A stretch of DNA of 64,000 nt from Rosa chinensis (taxonomy: Eukaryota > Streptophyta > Magnoliopsida > Rosales > Rosaceae), in NCBI RefSeq assembly GCF_002994745.2, contig NC_037088.1:45810911-45874910 (forward strand), read 5' to 3'. The translations under genes were made by a program, and so were the position numbers. Positions 21,499-32,345 of the stretch are shown here, piece after piece (the first letter of the stretch is position 1; every line of letters begins with the position of its first letter). Under the pieces are notes generated by a model, which was not told where the DNA came from, made no database searches, and was given only the letters and a program-made list of their open reading frames with translations.

Positions 21499-24400
21499 AT
21501 GGCCCAACTAAAAAGAAAACAAAGTGAGGAATCCAGAGAAGAACAATCTGAAGAACAAAGTTCAGAAGAAACAATTGCGGAAAAGTTAAAACAGATAAAA
21601 CGGAATAAAGTAAATGAGAGAAAAAGGCGAAAGCAGAAAACTGAAGATGAAGAAGAATCAAGTGAAGATGAGCAAGAAACAACTAAAGTTGAAGAAGAAT
21701 CTAATGAAGAACAAGTGCGGGGTAAGAAGACGAAGAAGGATAAAAAGAAGAAAAGAAGAAATAGGGAAGAAACTGAAGATGAAGAAGAAGAATCTGATGG
21801 AGAAGAAGTTCCTGCCAAGAAGAAGAAGAATCTGGATAAAAGGATGGCAAAAAAAGAGAGTACAAAGAAGAAGGAAGAAACTGACGAGGAAGAAGATACA
21901 AAGGATGATGTAGAGGAAAAAGTCCCAGGGAAAAGGAAAAGATATGTAAAAGAGGGTTATGTGCAATATCGCTGCACAATGATTGCTTTTCTGAAAACAA
22001 TTGCAGAAAACAAAAATAACCTGACTGAAGGGACTTTAGAGCTGCTGCAGAAAACTCCCTTTGCAACGCTGATAGATGCATTCCATGGAGGTTCAATTAA
22101 AGAAAATGATGCAAAGAAATCAGATGATTTAATCACACTTCTGCTACAAGCATACGACAGCGACACAGACCTTTTTGTGTTTGGAAACAGGAAATTCAGA
22201 ATGTCAATAAGTGATATATCTATGATTTTAGGAGTGCCGGGATCCAGGTTATCAGTACCAAAGACCAAAGAAGGGGCATACAAATCTGAGTTCGTGACTA
22301 AATACTTTGACAAAAAGAAGAGGATCAACAAGGCGGCTGCAGAGGAAGCTTTGAAGAAGGCATTGGCAGAAACTCCAGAAACAGGGGAAGAAAAAACGAA
22401 ACGGGACAGAAATGTTGCCGTATTAATACTTTTGAACCTTTTCATCAAACTCCTGTTCCCAAACTCTGGAGGAACAATATCTTGGGACTATATAAGAGTC
22501 TGTGAAGAGGTGGAAAGTTTGGGAAAATATAGCTGGGCAAAGGAAGTTGGCGACTTCCTTAAAAAATCAATTAAACGAAAAGGAAAAGAATCCCAAAACA
22601 TGGCAGGTTGCGTGATATTGGTGATGGTAAATTCCCGTACCTTGTTAAAAATTTGTTTATGCATCATTTTGCTGTCCCATAATTAACTATGTATGCTGTT
22701 GTAAGTACAAAAACTAGATCAGTGTCATGTCATTGGTCAAGTCACTGGACAAGTAACTTGCCAGGTCACTGTTGATGTTACTGTCAAGTTTATGTCACTA
22801 ACAATGTCACTGTTTGTGTATTTGCATATGTCATTGCTTATGTTTGTGATATTCATATTGCTAAGCAGCTGTTTGAAAAATAACTAACTAGTTTTCTATT
22901 TTTATTTTTTATTTTCCAAACAGTACTGGTTTTGCCACAAGACGGGAGTAGTGCCGCCAATCTCTGGAAGAGAAACCGAAAAATACGGAATAAGAAAGTG
23001 GCAATTAAAGACCCTGATAGAAAAAAAAAAGGATTTCAACACCATGGGGAAGTTGAAGGTATGTTAATTTGATGTAGATAAACTAGGTCACTGGTCTTGT
23101 TAATGTTGTAGGGTTCCAACTGCTCAGGTCACTGAGCAAGTCATTGACTATGTCACTGCTCATGTTATTGTTATATTTTCATGTCACAGTGCATGTAACT
23201 TTACATGTCTGATTGTGTTGTTGTTTTATTTCTGTCACTGCTTATGTCACTGCCAACTTTTGTAATTTTGTTTCAGAAAATCTTTGATAAAGTTAAAGAA
23301 GATGCAGAGGAAGAAGATTCTGAGTCTAATACAGACACAGAAAGTAAAGAAAAAAAGAATGATGGGCAAGAAGAAAATGTTGAAACTACAACCAGTGGAA
23401 ATATGGTGAAGGAGACTGCATCAAATGATAAACAGAAGAAAGAATTAGAGACAAATCTTTAGAAAAAGGAAGAAGAGCTAAGAGAGGTGGAAATAGAGAA
23501 AAAAGTCTTGGAAGAAAAAATAAGGAAATTGGAGAAAGAGTTGGAAACAAGAGAAACGAAAGGTGACAACATTAACAATGAGAAGATGGAGACAGAGATA
23601 GAAAAGAGCAATGAAGAGAAGAATGAATTACAGACAAAGCTCGAGGGAAAGGAAGAAGAGCTAAGTGCTTTGAAAAAAGAAGTTGAGGAGAAAGAAAAGG
23701 AAATTGGCAGAATAAACGAAGAGAAGGAGGATATGTTATTGGAAAATGAGGTGTTGCAAATTGAGAAAGCCTCACTGATTAAAAGAGTGAAGCAATTGGA
23801 GGGCATAGTAATGGCACTAACTGAGAAGTATGAGTCGCCAATAGCACGTCCAGGTGATGACAACGACTCAACTCCACCTCCCCCACCACCAAAATCAAAG
23901 GCCCCTCAGGACAAGCCAATTGACAGCAAGCACTCCAAAACACAAAATCTCAAAGTGGAATTCAGGGAACTCAATCACAACCTACCGACTCCACAGCAAG
24001 CGGATCTGCGGAAACTCACTCTACCGACAGAGGACATCAGTCACCACTTGAATGCCTTGCCCAAGTAGCTGCACAAGTTCATTCACCAACCTCTCCTGAT
24101 GTTAAATTGAGAATGACGGAAGATGCTTGCACACCGAATACTGCTTGGGTTAATGCATTGTTTGTGTTTCCACCTCCGGGCGCGTTACAAACTCCACCTC
24201 CAACAAAAGTCCATTTGGAAGATATGGAAGCAGAGCCACACAAGTATCAGATCATTGTATCACCAGAAGTTCAGCCTGTTTTTGACGTTGAACCAATCAA
24301 TTGCTGTCCTCATACGGAACAGATGACAAGAGCTGAGTTCACCAAGCCAATATTAGATGACATATCAGGGCAGGACTCAGAATCTATTGGCCTCTATTGT

Positions 24401-26173
24401 TATGTGGTTAGAACGAAGAGAAACGAGACAGTACAAAAAAAACATCATATTTCCTGGTGGGACGAAGTGAAAGAGCAAAGGCAGAGGATGAAAATGACCA
24501 GAATCAAAGCACTGAAAAAAAAAAGGACAGACAGCTGAACAGCAGCCAGAGCAGGAAGTGATACATGATTTGACGATTCAAGTGGATGACGACGAAGAAA
24601 CAGAAAAAAACAAAATTGAAGTCATAGATTGGCAAAAGCTACAACTGTACAACCTACTTGACATGCCAAATAAAAGCAAATTAGAGAAGTACTGGAACAA
24701 GGCAGAACAAAGGTAAAATTTCATGTTACAACCCACCACCTAGTGACTTCAATTGCAATGTAGCTGGCATAGTAACTGTCCAAGTCACTGTCCAGATCAT
24801 TTTCAATTGCCATGTAGCTGGCCTAGTAACTGGTCAAGTCACTGTCCAGATCATTTTCAATTGCCATGTAGCTGGCCAAGTCACTGGTCAAGTAACTGTC
24901 CAGATCAGTTTCAATTGACATGTAGCTGGCCTAGTCACTGTCCAGATCATGGCAATTGAGATGTAGCTGGCCTAGTCACTGGTCAAGTCACTGTCCAGAT
25001 CATTTTCAATTTCCATGTAGCTGGCCAAGTCACTGTCCAGATTATTGGCAAGTGAAAAGTAACTGGCTAAGTCACTGGACTAACACCGTTCTATGTTATG
25101 CAGTGTATTATTCTGGGAGGGAAAAGAGCCTGGAAGCGAAATCACAAGGGCAGATGTCAAAATGTTTATAACCAATCAATCAATAGCAAACAACTGGATT
25201 GATTGCTATGGGGAAATATTGAAGGATGAAATTCAAAACGAAAGTTCACAAAATTTGGGAAGATCTGCTTTTATGCATACCATGTGTTGGGTAAGTATGA
25301 CGAGCAATTTCTATAAAAATTGAATCTTTATCTCTCATTCTTTGTTTATTTATAACTCGTTCTATGTATTTCTTTCTTTCTTTTTTTAAATAGTATTCGA
25401 CAATACATTTAACTGTGAGAAACCTCCATCAATACTTGTGTGAGCCGCTGTTCCAAAACATGGGAAAATGCAGCATGCTTTTCTTCCCAATTACACATAA
25501 TGAAGAATTTCACCACATGCTATTGGTCTTTGACAAGGACATACCGAAATGGCTGCATTTTGATTCAATGAAACCAAGAAGAGCAGGAACAGGGCAGTGC
25601 TTTAAAAGCATAAAAAAATTGGTAAGAAACTTCTTACTGACCATGTATCTGACCATGTAACTATCACTCACTAATATGTTAAAAAATACAGGTTGAAATG
25701 GTCGAGCTGTGGATTAGAGCAGTAAAAGATCAAGCAGACGATATGCTGTAGCAAGGCTGCCGAATGAAATTTGACAAGAGTAAAGCACTCACACAAAATT
25801 AAAGATGGTTGAAAGTATTTTGAGCGATGATGAGATAAGAACAATAAGGTGGATAAAGGAAAATTATGACGGTGGAAGGATCCCCTTGAACCATGCCAAA
25901 ATCTGCCCCCAACAAGACGAAGGATCGTAAGTCTATATTCAAAAATTTTAAATGATAACTTTACTGTTACTAAGTTGGTCAAAATCATTAACATGAAACT
26001 TTTTAATTGACAACAGATTAGATTGCGGAGCTTTTGTAATGTATTACATCGACAAAATGGCAAAAGAGGAGAAGATGCCAAACAAAGTCACCAAAGCTCA
26101 GATGATGAAATTCAAAGCTCAAATATTCAAAAAATTTGCTGAACATAAGCAGAGCTGGAATTCAGCAAATTAA
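21499..26173 (+). pseudogene. MULE-borne Ulp1-like cysteine protease gene, copy B (degraded)
   Basis: Same seven-exon plan as copy A: 21,499-22,626; 22,924-23,058; 23,277-24,712; 25,104-25,290; 25,394-25,621; 25,692-25,926; 26,017-26,173. Exon 1 is fully open: a ~150-residue Lys/Glu-rich tail, then VQYRCTMIAFLKTI, PFATLIDAFHGG, FRMSISDISMILGVPG and LLFPNSGGTISWDY. Exon 2 (135 bp in both copies) begins YWFCHKTGVVPPISGRE. Exon 3 is a long coiled coil, then a Pro-run, then SIGLYCYVVRTKR. The protease part has the His in FHHMLLVFD, Asp in LHFDSMKP and Cys in LDCGAFVMY. Lesions: TAG at 23,460, a frameshift between about 23,860 and 24,065, TAG at 25,749, and a frameshift near 25,795-25,805. Intact exon 3 and 4 borders (CAG acceptors, GTAAAA/GTAAGT donors) show which sites copy A has lost. 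Confidence 0.75.
24753..25080 (+). repeat. repeat array in intron 3 of gene B
   Basis: The unit here has drifted to a longer form: GTCACTGTCCAGATCATTTT, followed by CAATTGCCATGTAGCTGGCC. It is tandem at ~60-65 bp, built from the same GTCACTG/GTAACTG core as the other arrays. The introns of the two paralogues have therefore expanded independently. Confidence 0.85.
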
Positions 26174-26284
26174 GAATTTTAGATATTTGTTTGTTTACTT
26201 CAGAAATTCAGAAATTTGTTGTTTAGTTCAGACTATGACTTGTATGGATCTTTTTATTCAAGATTAATGCATCTTCTGAATTCA

Positions 26285-26790
26285 TAGGACAAGTCGCTGA
26301 CTTGGCCAGTGTCAAAGTAACTGGCCAAGTCACTGTCCATGTAAATGCAGAATGTATATGGCTAAGTCACTGGCCAAGTCACTGTCCATGTATATGGCGA
26401 AGTCACTGGCCATGTGAAGTCACTGTCCCTGTAAATGCGGAATGTATATGGCTAAGTCACTGGCAAAGTCACTGTCCATGTATATGGCGAAGTCACTGGC
26501 CAAGTCACTGTCCATGTAACTAACAAAGTAACTGGCCAAGTCAATGTCCATGTAACTGACAAAGTAACTGGCCAAGTCACTGTCCATGTAAATGAGGAAG
26601 TCACTGGCCAATGAGTTGGACAAGTAAAGTCACTGGCCAAGTCATTGGCAATGTGATTGTTAAATAACCAACATCACAAACTATGTTACTTACACTTCAC
26701 TGACAATGTATGTAACTGAACATGTAACTAATAATGTAGCTGAATATGTAACTGGACAAAAAACATTAAAACTCTAAGTCACTAGAGAAG
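26285..26790 (+). repeat. displaced copy of gene A intron 3, downstream of gene B
   Basis: The block contains the same higher-order units as 18,480-18,955 (ATGTATATGGCGAAGTCACT, AATGAGTTGG, AAGTCATTGGCAATGTGATT). It continues into GTTAAATAACCAACATCACA and ACTATGTTACTTACACTTCA, the unique sequence that precedes exon 4 in gene A (18,952-18,993). No exon follows here. It is a remnant of a third copy or of unequal exchange. Confidence 0.7.
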
Positions 26791-26814
26791 TCACAACCAA
26801 AATGATATTTCTAT

Positions 26815-27000
26815 TTCAGTTTGCAGTGTGCCGCTGCAACGCAACGGCAGCGTTCCGCTACCAATTAACAAACCAAAGTTGGTGTAGATACTTCATTTTT
26901 TAATTGTCATTAATATTTGCAGCGTGCCGCTGCACCGCAAAAATCAAAAAAAAAAATTTACAGCTAATTTTTTTATTTTGCAGCGTTCCGCTGCCAATAA
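26815..27000 (+). repeat. GC-rich GCAGCG-CCGCTGC hairpin repeats
   Basis: Units GCAGCGTTCCGCTACC, GCAGCGTGCCGCTGCACCGC and GCAGCGTTCCGCTGCC recur at about 26,822-26,862, 26,921-26,942 and 26,981-26,997. GCAGC and GCTGC can pair as a stem. They match the pair at 20,570-20,615, which likewise lies 3' of a Ulp1-like gene. Confidence 0.6.
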
Positions 27001-27341
27001 CCAAATCTATAAGCAGTGATCCAACTACAAGTCATTGAACAAGAAACTGCCAAGATAACTAAAAACTAATGTCAATGGACAAGTCAATCTAAATCTAAAG
27101 AAAATGGTTATGTCACTGTACATGTAACTATTAAAAACCTGTAGGACACAGAATACTGAAGAATTTATAAAAGAAGAAAGCAGATACACTGTCTCATAGT
27201 CAAAAAAAATTGCAATGAGTAAGCAATTCTTATCATTTATTGAAAAAAATGAAAAATCAAAACAAAACTTCAAACTGTATTGGAGTCACTTGCTATGTCA
27301 CTTGCCATGTCACTGTTAAAGGCATGTAAGCAGAATAGAAC

Positions 27342-29692
27342 CTATATCGGAGCTGTACAACTCTTTCTGTTGTGACCATCACATTTTCCGCACCTACCAC
27401 ACTTGATCACCCTGGTTTGCTCGCTCCTTTTTCTGAACCTCTGCTTTCTAGGCCTTCCCGGTGGTCTTCTAGTCAAAGGAGGCTGCAATATCACCGCATC
27501 TCTACCAAAATCATGCACTTGCTTCGAAATAGAGGGAAGAGGATTAATTGGGAAAGAATAAGTTTCTCGATATTTCTCCACCTTGTACAGCTCATTGACA
27601 TACAAATACAGGGAAGAACCATGTTGTTGGATCACTACAAGGGCATGGGAACATGGGAAGCCATACAGCTGCCATTCTCCACACGAACAAAAGTGAGTTT
27701 CCAAATTTACCATGCTATGGTACTTCTGGCAGTGAACTTCATACACATAGGTATCAGACCTGCTCACTCTCCAATGCCTTCCGACTTCCAAATTCTCCTT
27801 CAGCTTCTTTTCAATCACCGGGCACAACTCAGAGAACCATTCTTGAGCATCCTGCTTCCGAGCAGCAATTGAAGCCATGGACTTCACTCTAATCCCATCA
27901 TTAATATCAAGAATAGGAAGACTCTTCAAAGGCAACACCCAATTATTGAAAGACTAAGCCAAGTTATTTGTCATTTCACCAAATCTTTCGCCGTTAAAGT
28001 ACGCCATACACCAGTTCTCATTCAGAAGATCCTCTAGAAATTGAGCAACTATGTCGCCACCTTCACTCCTCAAGATTTCCATATTGAACTCATACATCTC
28101 CGCTATGCGAGAATAAGCACAACACATAAACAAGTAAGGAATCCGATCGTTAAGGTAAGAACCAGCTGGAAATTTGTCAGAAAGGTTAGCCATCAGATGT
28201 CTAAAACAAAACCCATGTGGATTCTTGGGAAACACACTAGGGAAAGCACTAACAAGCCCAACATGACGATCAGAAATGAACGTCACCCTCCTCATAGGGT
28301 GTTTTGCAAACTCTTCAGCCAAAACCTCTAGAAAAAATCTCCAATTACTCTCATTTTCAGAATCGACAATAGCATAAGCAACTGGATACAAGCCTGAACA
28401 GAAAAACAAAATGATGTCACTGTCATGTAACTGTTAATGTCACTGACCATGTCGCTGACATAACTGCATATTACTTGAATGTGACATGGCCAGAGACATG
28501 TCATTCAATCACATAACATTTAAGTTATTGGGCATGTAACTGTCAATGAACATGTAACTGACAATGTCAGTAGCAAGAAAAATAAAAAACTAGAAATAAT
28601 GAAGGAGATTCAACCTTGATTGGCATCCTTTGCCGATGCAGCAATAATCTGCCCCTTGTACTTGTTGGTAATGAATGTAGCATCAATGAAAAGAATGGGT
28701 CTACAAAATTGGAAACCCTTCATCCATGCACCATAGGTCACAAACATACGCTGAAACCTGTGTGTTTCTCGATGAAACTCAACCACTATCCTAGAGTCGG
28801 GGTTTGACTTCATAACAGACTCACTGAACCAAAGTAGCTGAGAATAAGACTCAGCTTCATCACCATGCAGGGCTGTTTTTGCCAACTCCGTACCATACCA
28901 AACTGTACGATAAGGAACATCCAAACCATAATCACTCTTGATCTCATCAGCTATATCAATTGGCTTTTTGTTTGGATTCGAACGAATCTTATCAAGCACA
29001 ATAGACTTGACAACCTTGGATCCCATCATCTTACTCTTCTGCAAACGAATCACACCATGACAAGTGTGAACATTAACCAACCTTTTAATCATAAAGAAAC
29101 CATTAACCCTGCATAAATAAGCCTTCACAAGCCAATTGCAGCCCTGAGAATGTTTCTTAGAACACTGAGCAATAACACGAACCTTGTCATTTCTAACAAA
29201 CTCATATGAAAAACCAATTTCTATGGCATACTTACGCAGCTTATCTCTAAACTCAACAACCCCACCCTCAAACTTTTGGCCTTCAGAATGAATATAACTC
29301 TCCCAACCTTTTGTCATATAACTGTTCGGTGCCTCTGCCCTATAACACCCCAAATAATCATTCTCCTCAAGCATAGTACTAGAATCCTCACACACTGTAT
29401 TACTCACCACGCTTTCACTAATAGAAGGCAAATCAGTCACAAACACTTCAACGAAATCAGAATTGTAACGAACCAAATTCCTAAAAATCATTCTCATATC
29501 AACTTCACTCTCTAGAAAACATGAACTAGAATCTGGAGGAATAATTTACCTCAACATGAAATTTCCTTGAATCAAATCCGGAAAATGAGAGCGTATTGAA
29601 TTGCATAGGTCAACAAACGACCAATTATGCAACAATGGAACTGTCGCTGCTTCACCAGAATAAATAAACTTGACAACATAGCTAGTATCCAT
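27342..29692 (-). pseudogene. MURA-type Mutator transposase with a premature stop
   Basis: The transposase would cut and paste the element through its TIRs in the nucleus. Proposed exons on the minus strand: 29,692-29,550 (N-terminal domain MDTSYVVKFIYSGEAATVP), 29,507-28,615, and 28,393-27,342. Exon 2 has a cysteine/histidine-bearing MuDR-type region (KKHSQGCNWLVKA, HTCHGV) and ends in the first catalytic block LFIDATF. Exon 3 opens with LYPVAYAIVDSEN, then ISDRHVGL (second Asp). It ends with a SWIM zinc finger CSCGEWQLYGFPCSHALVV and a CX2CX3C-containing tail (CGRCGKCDGHNRKSC). A TAG at 27,956-27,954 falls where relatives have the Glu of N-x-x-E-S-F-N, so the copy is catalytically dead unless read through. 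The 42-bp first intron is short for a plant and is tentative. Intron 2 (28,394-28,614) has good GT/AG borders. Confidence 0.8.
28410..28570 (+). repeat. 12-bp repeat units inside the transposase intron
   Basis: ATGTCACTGTCATGTAACTG, GTCACTGACCATGTCGCTGA and similar units fill most of intron 2 of the transposase. They stand in the same + orientation as in the Ulp1-like genes although this gene is transcribed from the minus strand. Confidence 0.8.
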
Positions 29693-30693
29693 AACAACTG
29701 CATAAGAATAAAACAAAATCACTATCCATGTCACTACTAAGAAAATCAACAGAATCAACACAAACAAGTCATTGCCAAAGTAACTGTTAAAGCCTGAACA
29801 AAACAGCAGTATTAAAAATGTAACTGGCCATGTCATTGAAAAAAAAAACACAATATAGAACAAATATAGTACCGCAATAGCACAAAACATCATCAACAAT
29901 TCAACATAGAATTGAGTCGACGAAGGAGAAGAACACAGTAATCCAAAACGAACAATTCAACAATTTAACACAGACAACAAAAAAACACTGCAAAATCCAA
30001 AACGAACAAATTCACAGAGAGAAGGCTTACAAATCAAATCAGAGAAAACCAGAGAGAGGAAGAAATACAAAGACCGTAACTAAGCACTGAGTCGACGAAG
30101 AAGAAGAACACAATAACGTGATCAAGACGAACACCGACGAAGCCAAAGATCCAGAAAAAGAGAAGAGCCGCGGAAGCTCCAAAACCACTCAAAACTGAGA
30201 TTTCAGATTGTCGCAGAGGCACAAAACTAAATCGGAAGCTTCCGACGGAGAGGACGGAGAAGAAAAAAATCTCGGAACGAGATCTCCGAACAAATCGAAT
30301 CGGAAGGTTTCTGATCAAAGGAGAGAGAAAATTTGAGCTCGCAGATTTTGAAATGGAAGGTTATAAAGGTTTATTACTGTAGGGGCAGAATCAGAATGAT
30401 AAAAATTAAAAACTGACATTTTGTAACATGACCTCATTATTCATAAGGACTAAACTAATATTAATAACAATTCATAGTGGACCTTTCTATCAAGTGGAAA
30501 ACTATGTGACCTTATTATCATTTCACTCTCTAAAATGACCTTTTCCATCATTTCCCTTATAACAAATTATAGATATTCTCATATAGCCTATTTTCAGTTC
30601 ATTATTGGGACGTTCATAATGGCTGATCATTTTATCGCGAAAAACCAGCTTGACCCATCTTGGATTTAACCGGACGGTCGAGTCGTCACCTTA

Positions 30694-30914
30694 GACCATC
30701 TCCAACGGAGTAGTCAAATCCACATGGAGTGGGTAACGGTAATAAATGACTGGTGAAATACTTCTCCAACCCATCTTTCATACACACGTGGATTTGACGT
30801 TGTGCCTTTCTCTGTCAAATTTGACAGTCCCAGCTCTCTTTGTCTTTTATTTGTTTATTGTTTCTTTCTCTCTCCCTCTTTCTTTCTCGCCTCTATCTCT
30901 TCCCTTCTGCGTTC

Positions 30915-30986
<72 letters not shown>

Positions 30987-31810
30987 CTTATCTTACCCAG
31001 AACAAAACAACTCATGAAAAACCTTCATGAATCCTTCTTGTCTCTCCTACTTGCTTCTTAGCTTGTCCTAAAGGCTAAAGCACATGATGATCAATGTGGC
31101 AAAACCCAAACTACTTCTGCAACTTTCGCAATTGTCTCCTTCCTTCTTCTCCACGTTTTCGCGGTAGCTTCAGATTCAATCCAAGACACCTTCCTCTAAT
31201 GCCTTTCCAATCTTTCTCAATCCCCCTCGCCACCACTCTCATCAGTCACCTATTTCCCCACCAACACTTCATACACACCAATTTTACATTCCTACATAAG
31301 AAACCTTAGATTCACAACCCTTAGAACTTATCGCGAAGGCATAGAACATAAAGCTGAGAATCAAGCAGATTTTAATTAATCTGGGCTTTGATTGATCAAT
31401 AATTAGGGAAGAATAGTCGGGTACCACTTGATTACATAAACAAAGAGAAGTGTAAACTAGATCGTAGTTGGGTACCATTTGATGAAAGAAGATCAAAATT
31501 GGGTACCATTTGATTATAGAAACAAAGATTGATCAATGGGTAGTTGGGTGCCACTTGATTACAGAGAGAAAGAAAAGAGAGAAGATTATGAAAGAAACAG
31601 AAGAAGCTAGCAGAGATAGAAACAGATGAGGATGACAGATTGCTGCTATTTTATTTTGATAAAAAGTTAATTATACAAACCAAAACAAAATAAATAGAAT
31701 AGAATATATTAAAATAACAAATGATTTTGACATATGGATTGGAGTAAGATTAGCAAAAAATGAAATTTGAATTTGACACAAGCTAAATGAAACATTCATT
31801 GGAGATGCTC
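30694..31810. mobile_element. Tourist/PIF-Harbinger-like TIR element
   Basis: The left end GACCATCTCCAACGGAG and the right end CATTGGAGATGCTC are inverted. The flanks are TTA on both sides (30,691-30,693 and 31,811-31,813), the PIF/Harbinger TSD. The 1.1-kb interior holds a (CT)n tract (about 30,918-30,982), and a short direct repeat GGGTACCATTTGAT / GGGTGCCACTTGAT at 31,420-31,560. No transposase is visible. Open frames through the CT tract are artefacts. Confidence 0.65.
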
Positions 31811-31829
31811 TTAGAGAACAAAGAGAGAG

Positions 31830-32165
31830 ATGGGTCGCCGTAAGGGTGCTGGGTCAGTGTTCAAGTCACACACCCACCACCATAAGGGTCCAGTCCGCTT
31901 TCGCTCCCTCCACTTCGGCGAGCGCAATAGCTAACTCAAGGGCATCGTGGAGCCCCGTTTTCTCACTTCAACTTCCGTTATCCTTTCCGATACAAAAAAG
32001 CAGAACGAGCTCTTCGTCGCTACCGAGGGGATTTACATGGATTAGTTCATTTATTGCGGTAAAAAGGTCAATATTCTCATCGGCAACATTTTGCCGATTA
32101 GATATATTCCTGAGGGAGCCGTCGTCTGCAACGTAGAGCACCAAGTCGGCGACCGTGGAACTCTC
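31830..32165 (+). pseudogene. ribosomal protein L8 (uL2) pseudogene, 5' part
   Basis: From the ATG at 31,830 the reading is [20 protein letters not shown], then [10 protein letters not shown]. After a frame change it continues with [37 protein letters not shown] and [19 protein letters not shown]. This is the N-terminal half of cytosolic 60S RPL8. Stops (TAG after ERN and in MDQFIY) and an indel break it. No introns are seen, as expected of a retropseudogene, but plant RPL8 intron positions were not checked. It abuts the TSD of the preceding Tourist-like element. Confidence 0.75.
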
Positions 32166-32264
32166 CCTGGGATTGGAGAATTGTGGGTTTGGAGGTACGA
32201 ATCGTAGGGCAGGTGAGTTGGTTTGTTATCCAAGTGACATTGATCGAGTTTTGGGTGGTGGCAG

Positions 32265-32345
32265 TGAGACTTTGAACAGCTCTGGTGAGGTTGATTGGGT
32301 GAGACTTTGAACAGCTCTAGTGAGGTTGATTGGGTTGTAGGTGGT
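32265..32345 (+). repeat. short tandem duplication
   Basis: A ~35-bp unit, GAGACTTTGAACAGCTCTGG plus TGAGGTTGATTGGGT, occurs twice in succession with one substitution, just downstream of the RPL8 pseudogene. Confidence 0.7.

Larger units (their letters stand above)
14145..30556. mobile_element. 16.4-kb Mutator-like element with two Ulp1-like genes and a MURA-type transposase
   Basis: The left end GGGATAATGATAAAAAAGG and the reverse complement of the right end (GGGAAATGATGGAAAAGG) match and run on into GTCATTT. The flanks (GTATAATAA / TTATAACAA type) look like a decayed 9-bp TSD but are not exact. Inside, two paralogous genes with C-terminal Ulp1 protease domains lie head to tail on + and a MURA-like transposase lies on -. 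Plant MULEs with captured Ulp1-like genes are known (Kaonashi/KI-MULEs in Arabidopsis, similar ones in melon). The tandem doubling and the repeat-packed introns are what stand out here. Confidence 0.75.

Noticed and set aside
21957..22448. 163-codon minus-strand frame
   Set aside because: Antisense of exon 1 of the Ulp1-like gene B; no independent motifs.
27372..27872. 166-codon plus-strand frame
   Set aside because: Antisense shadow of the MURA transposase exon, which has the SWIM finger and DDE-region motifs on the minus strand.
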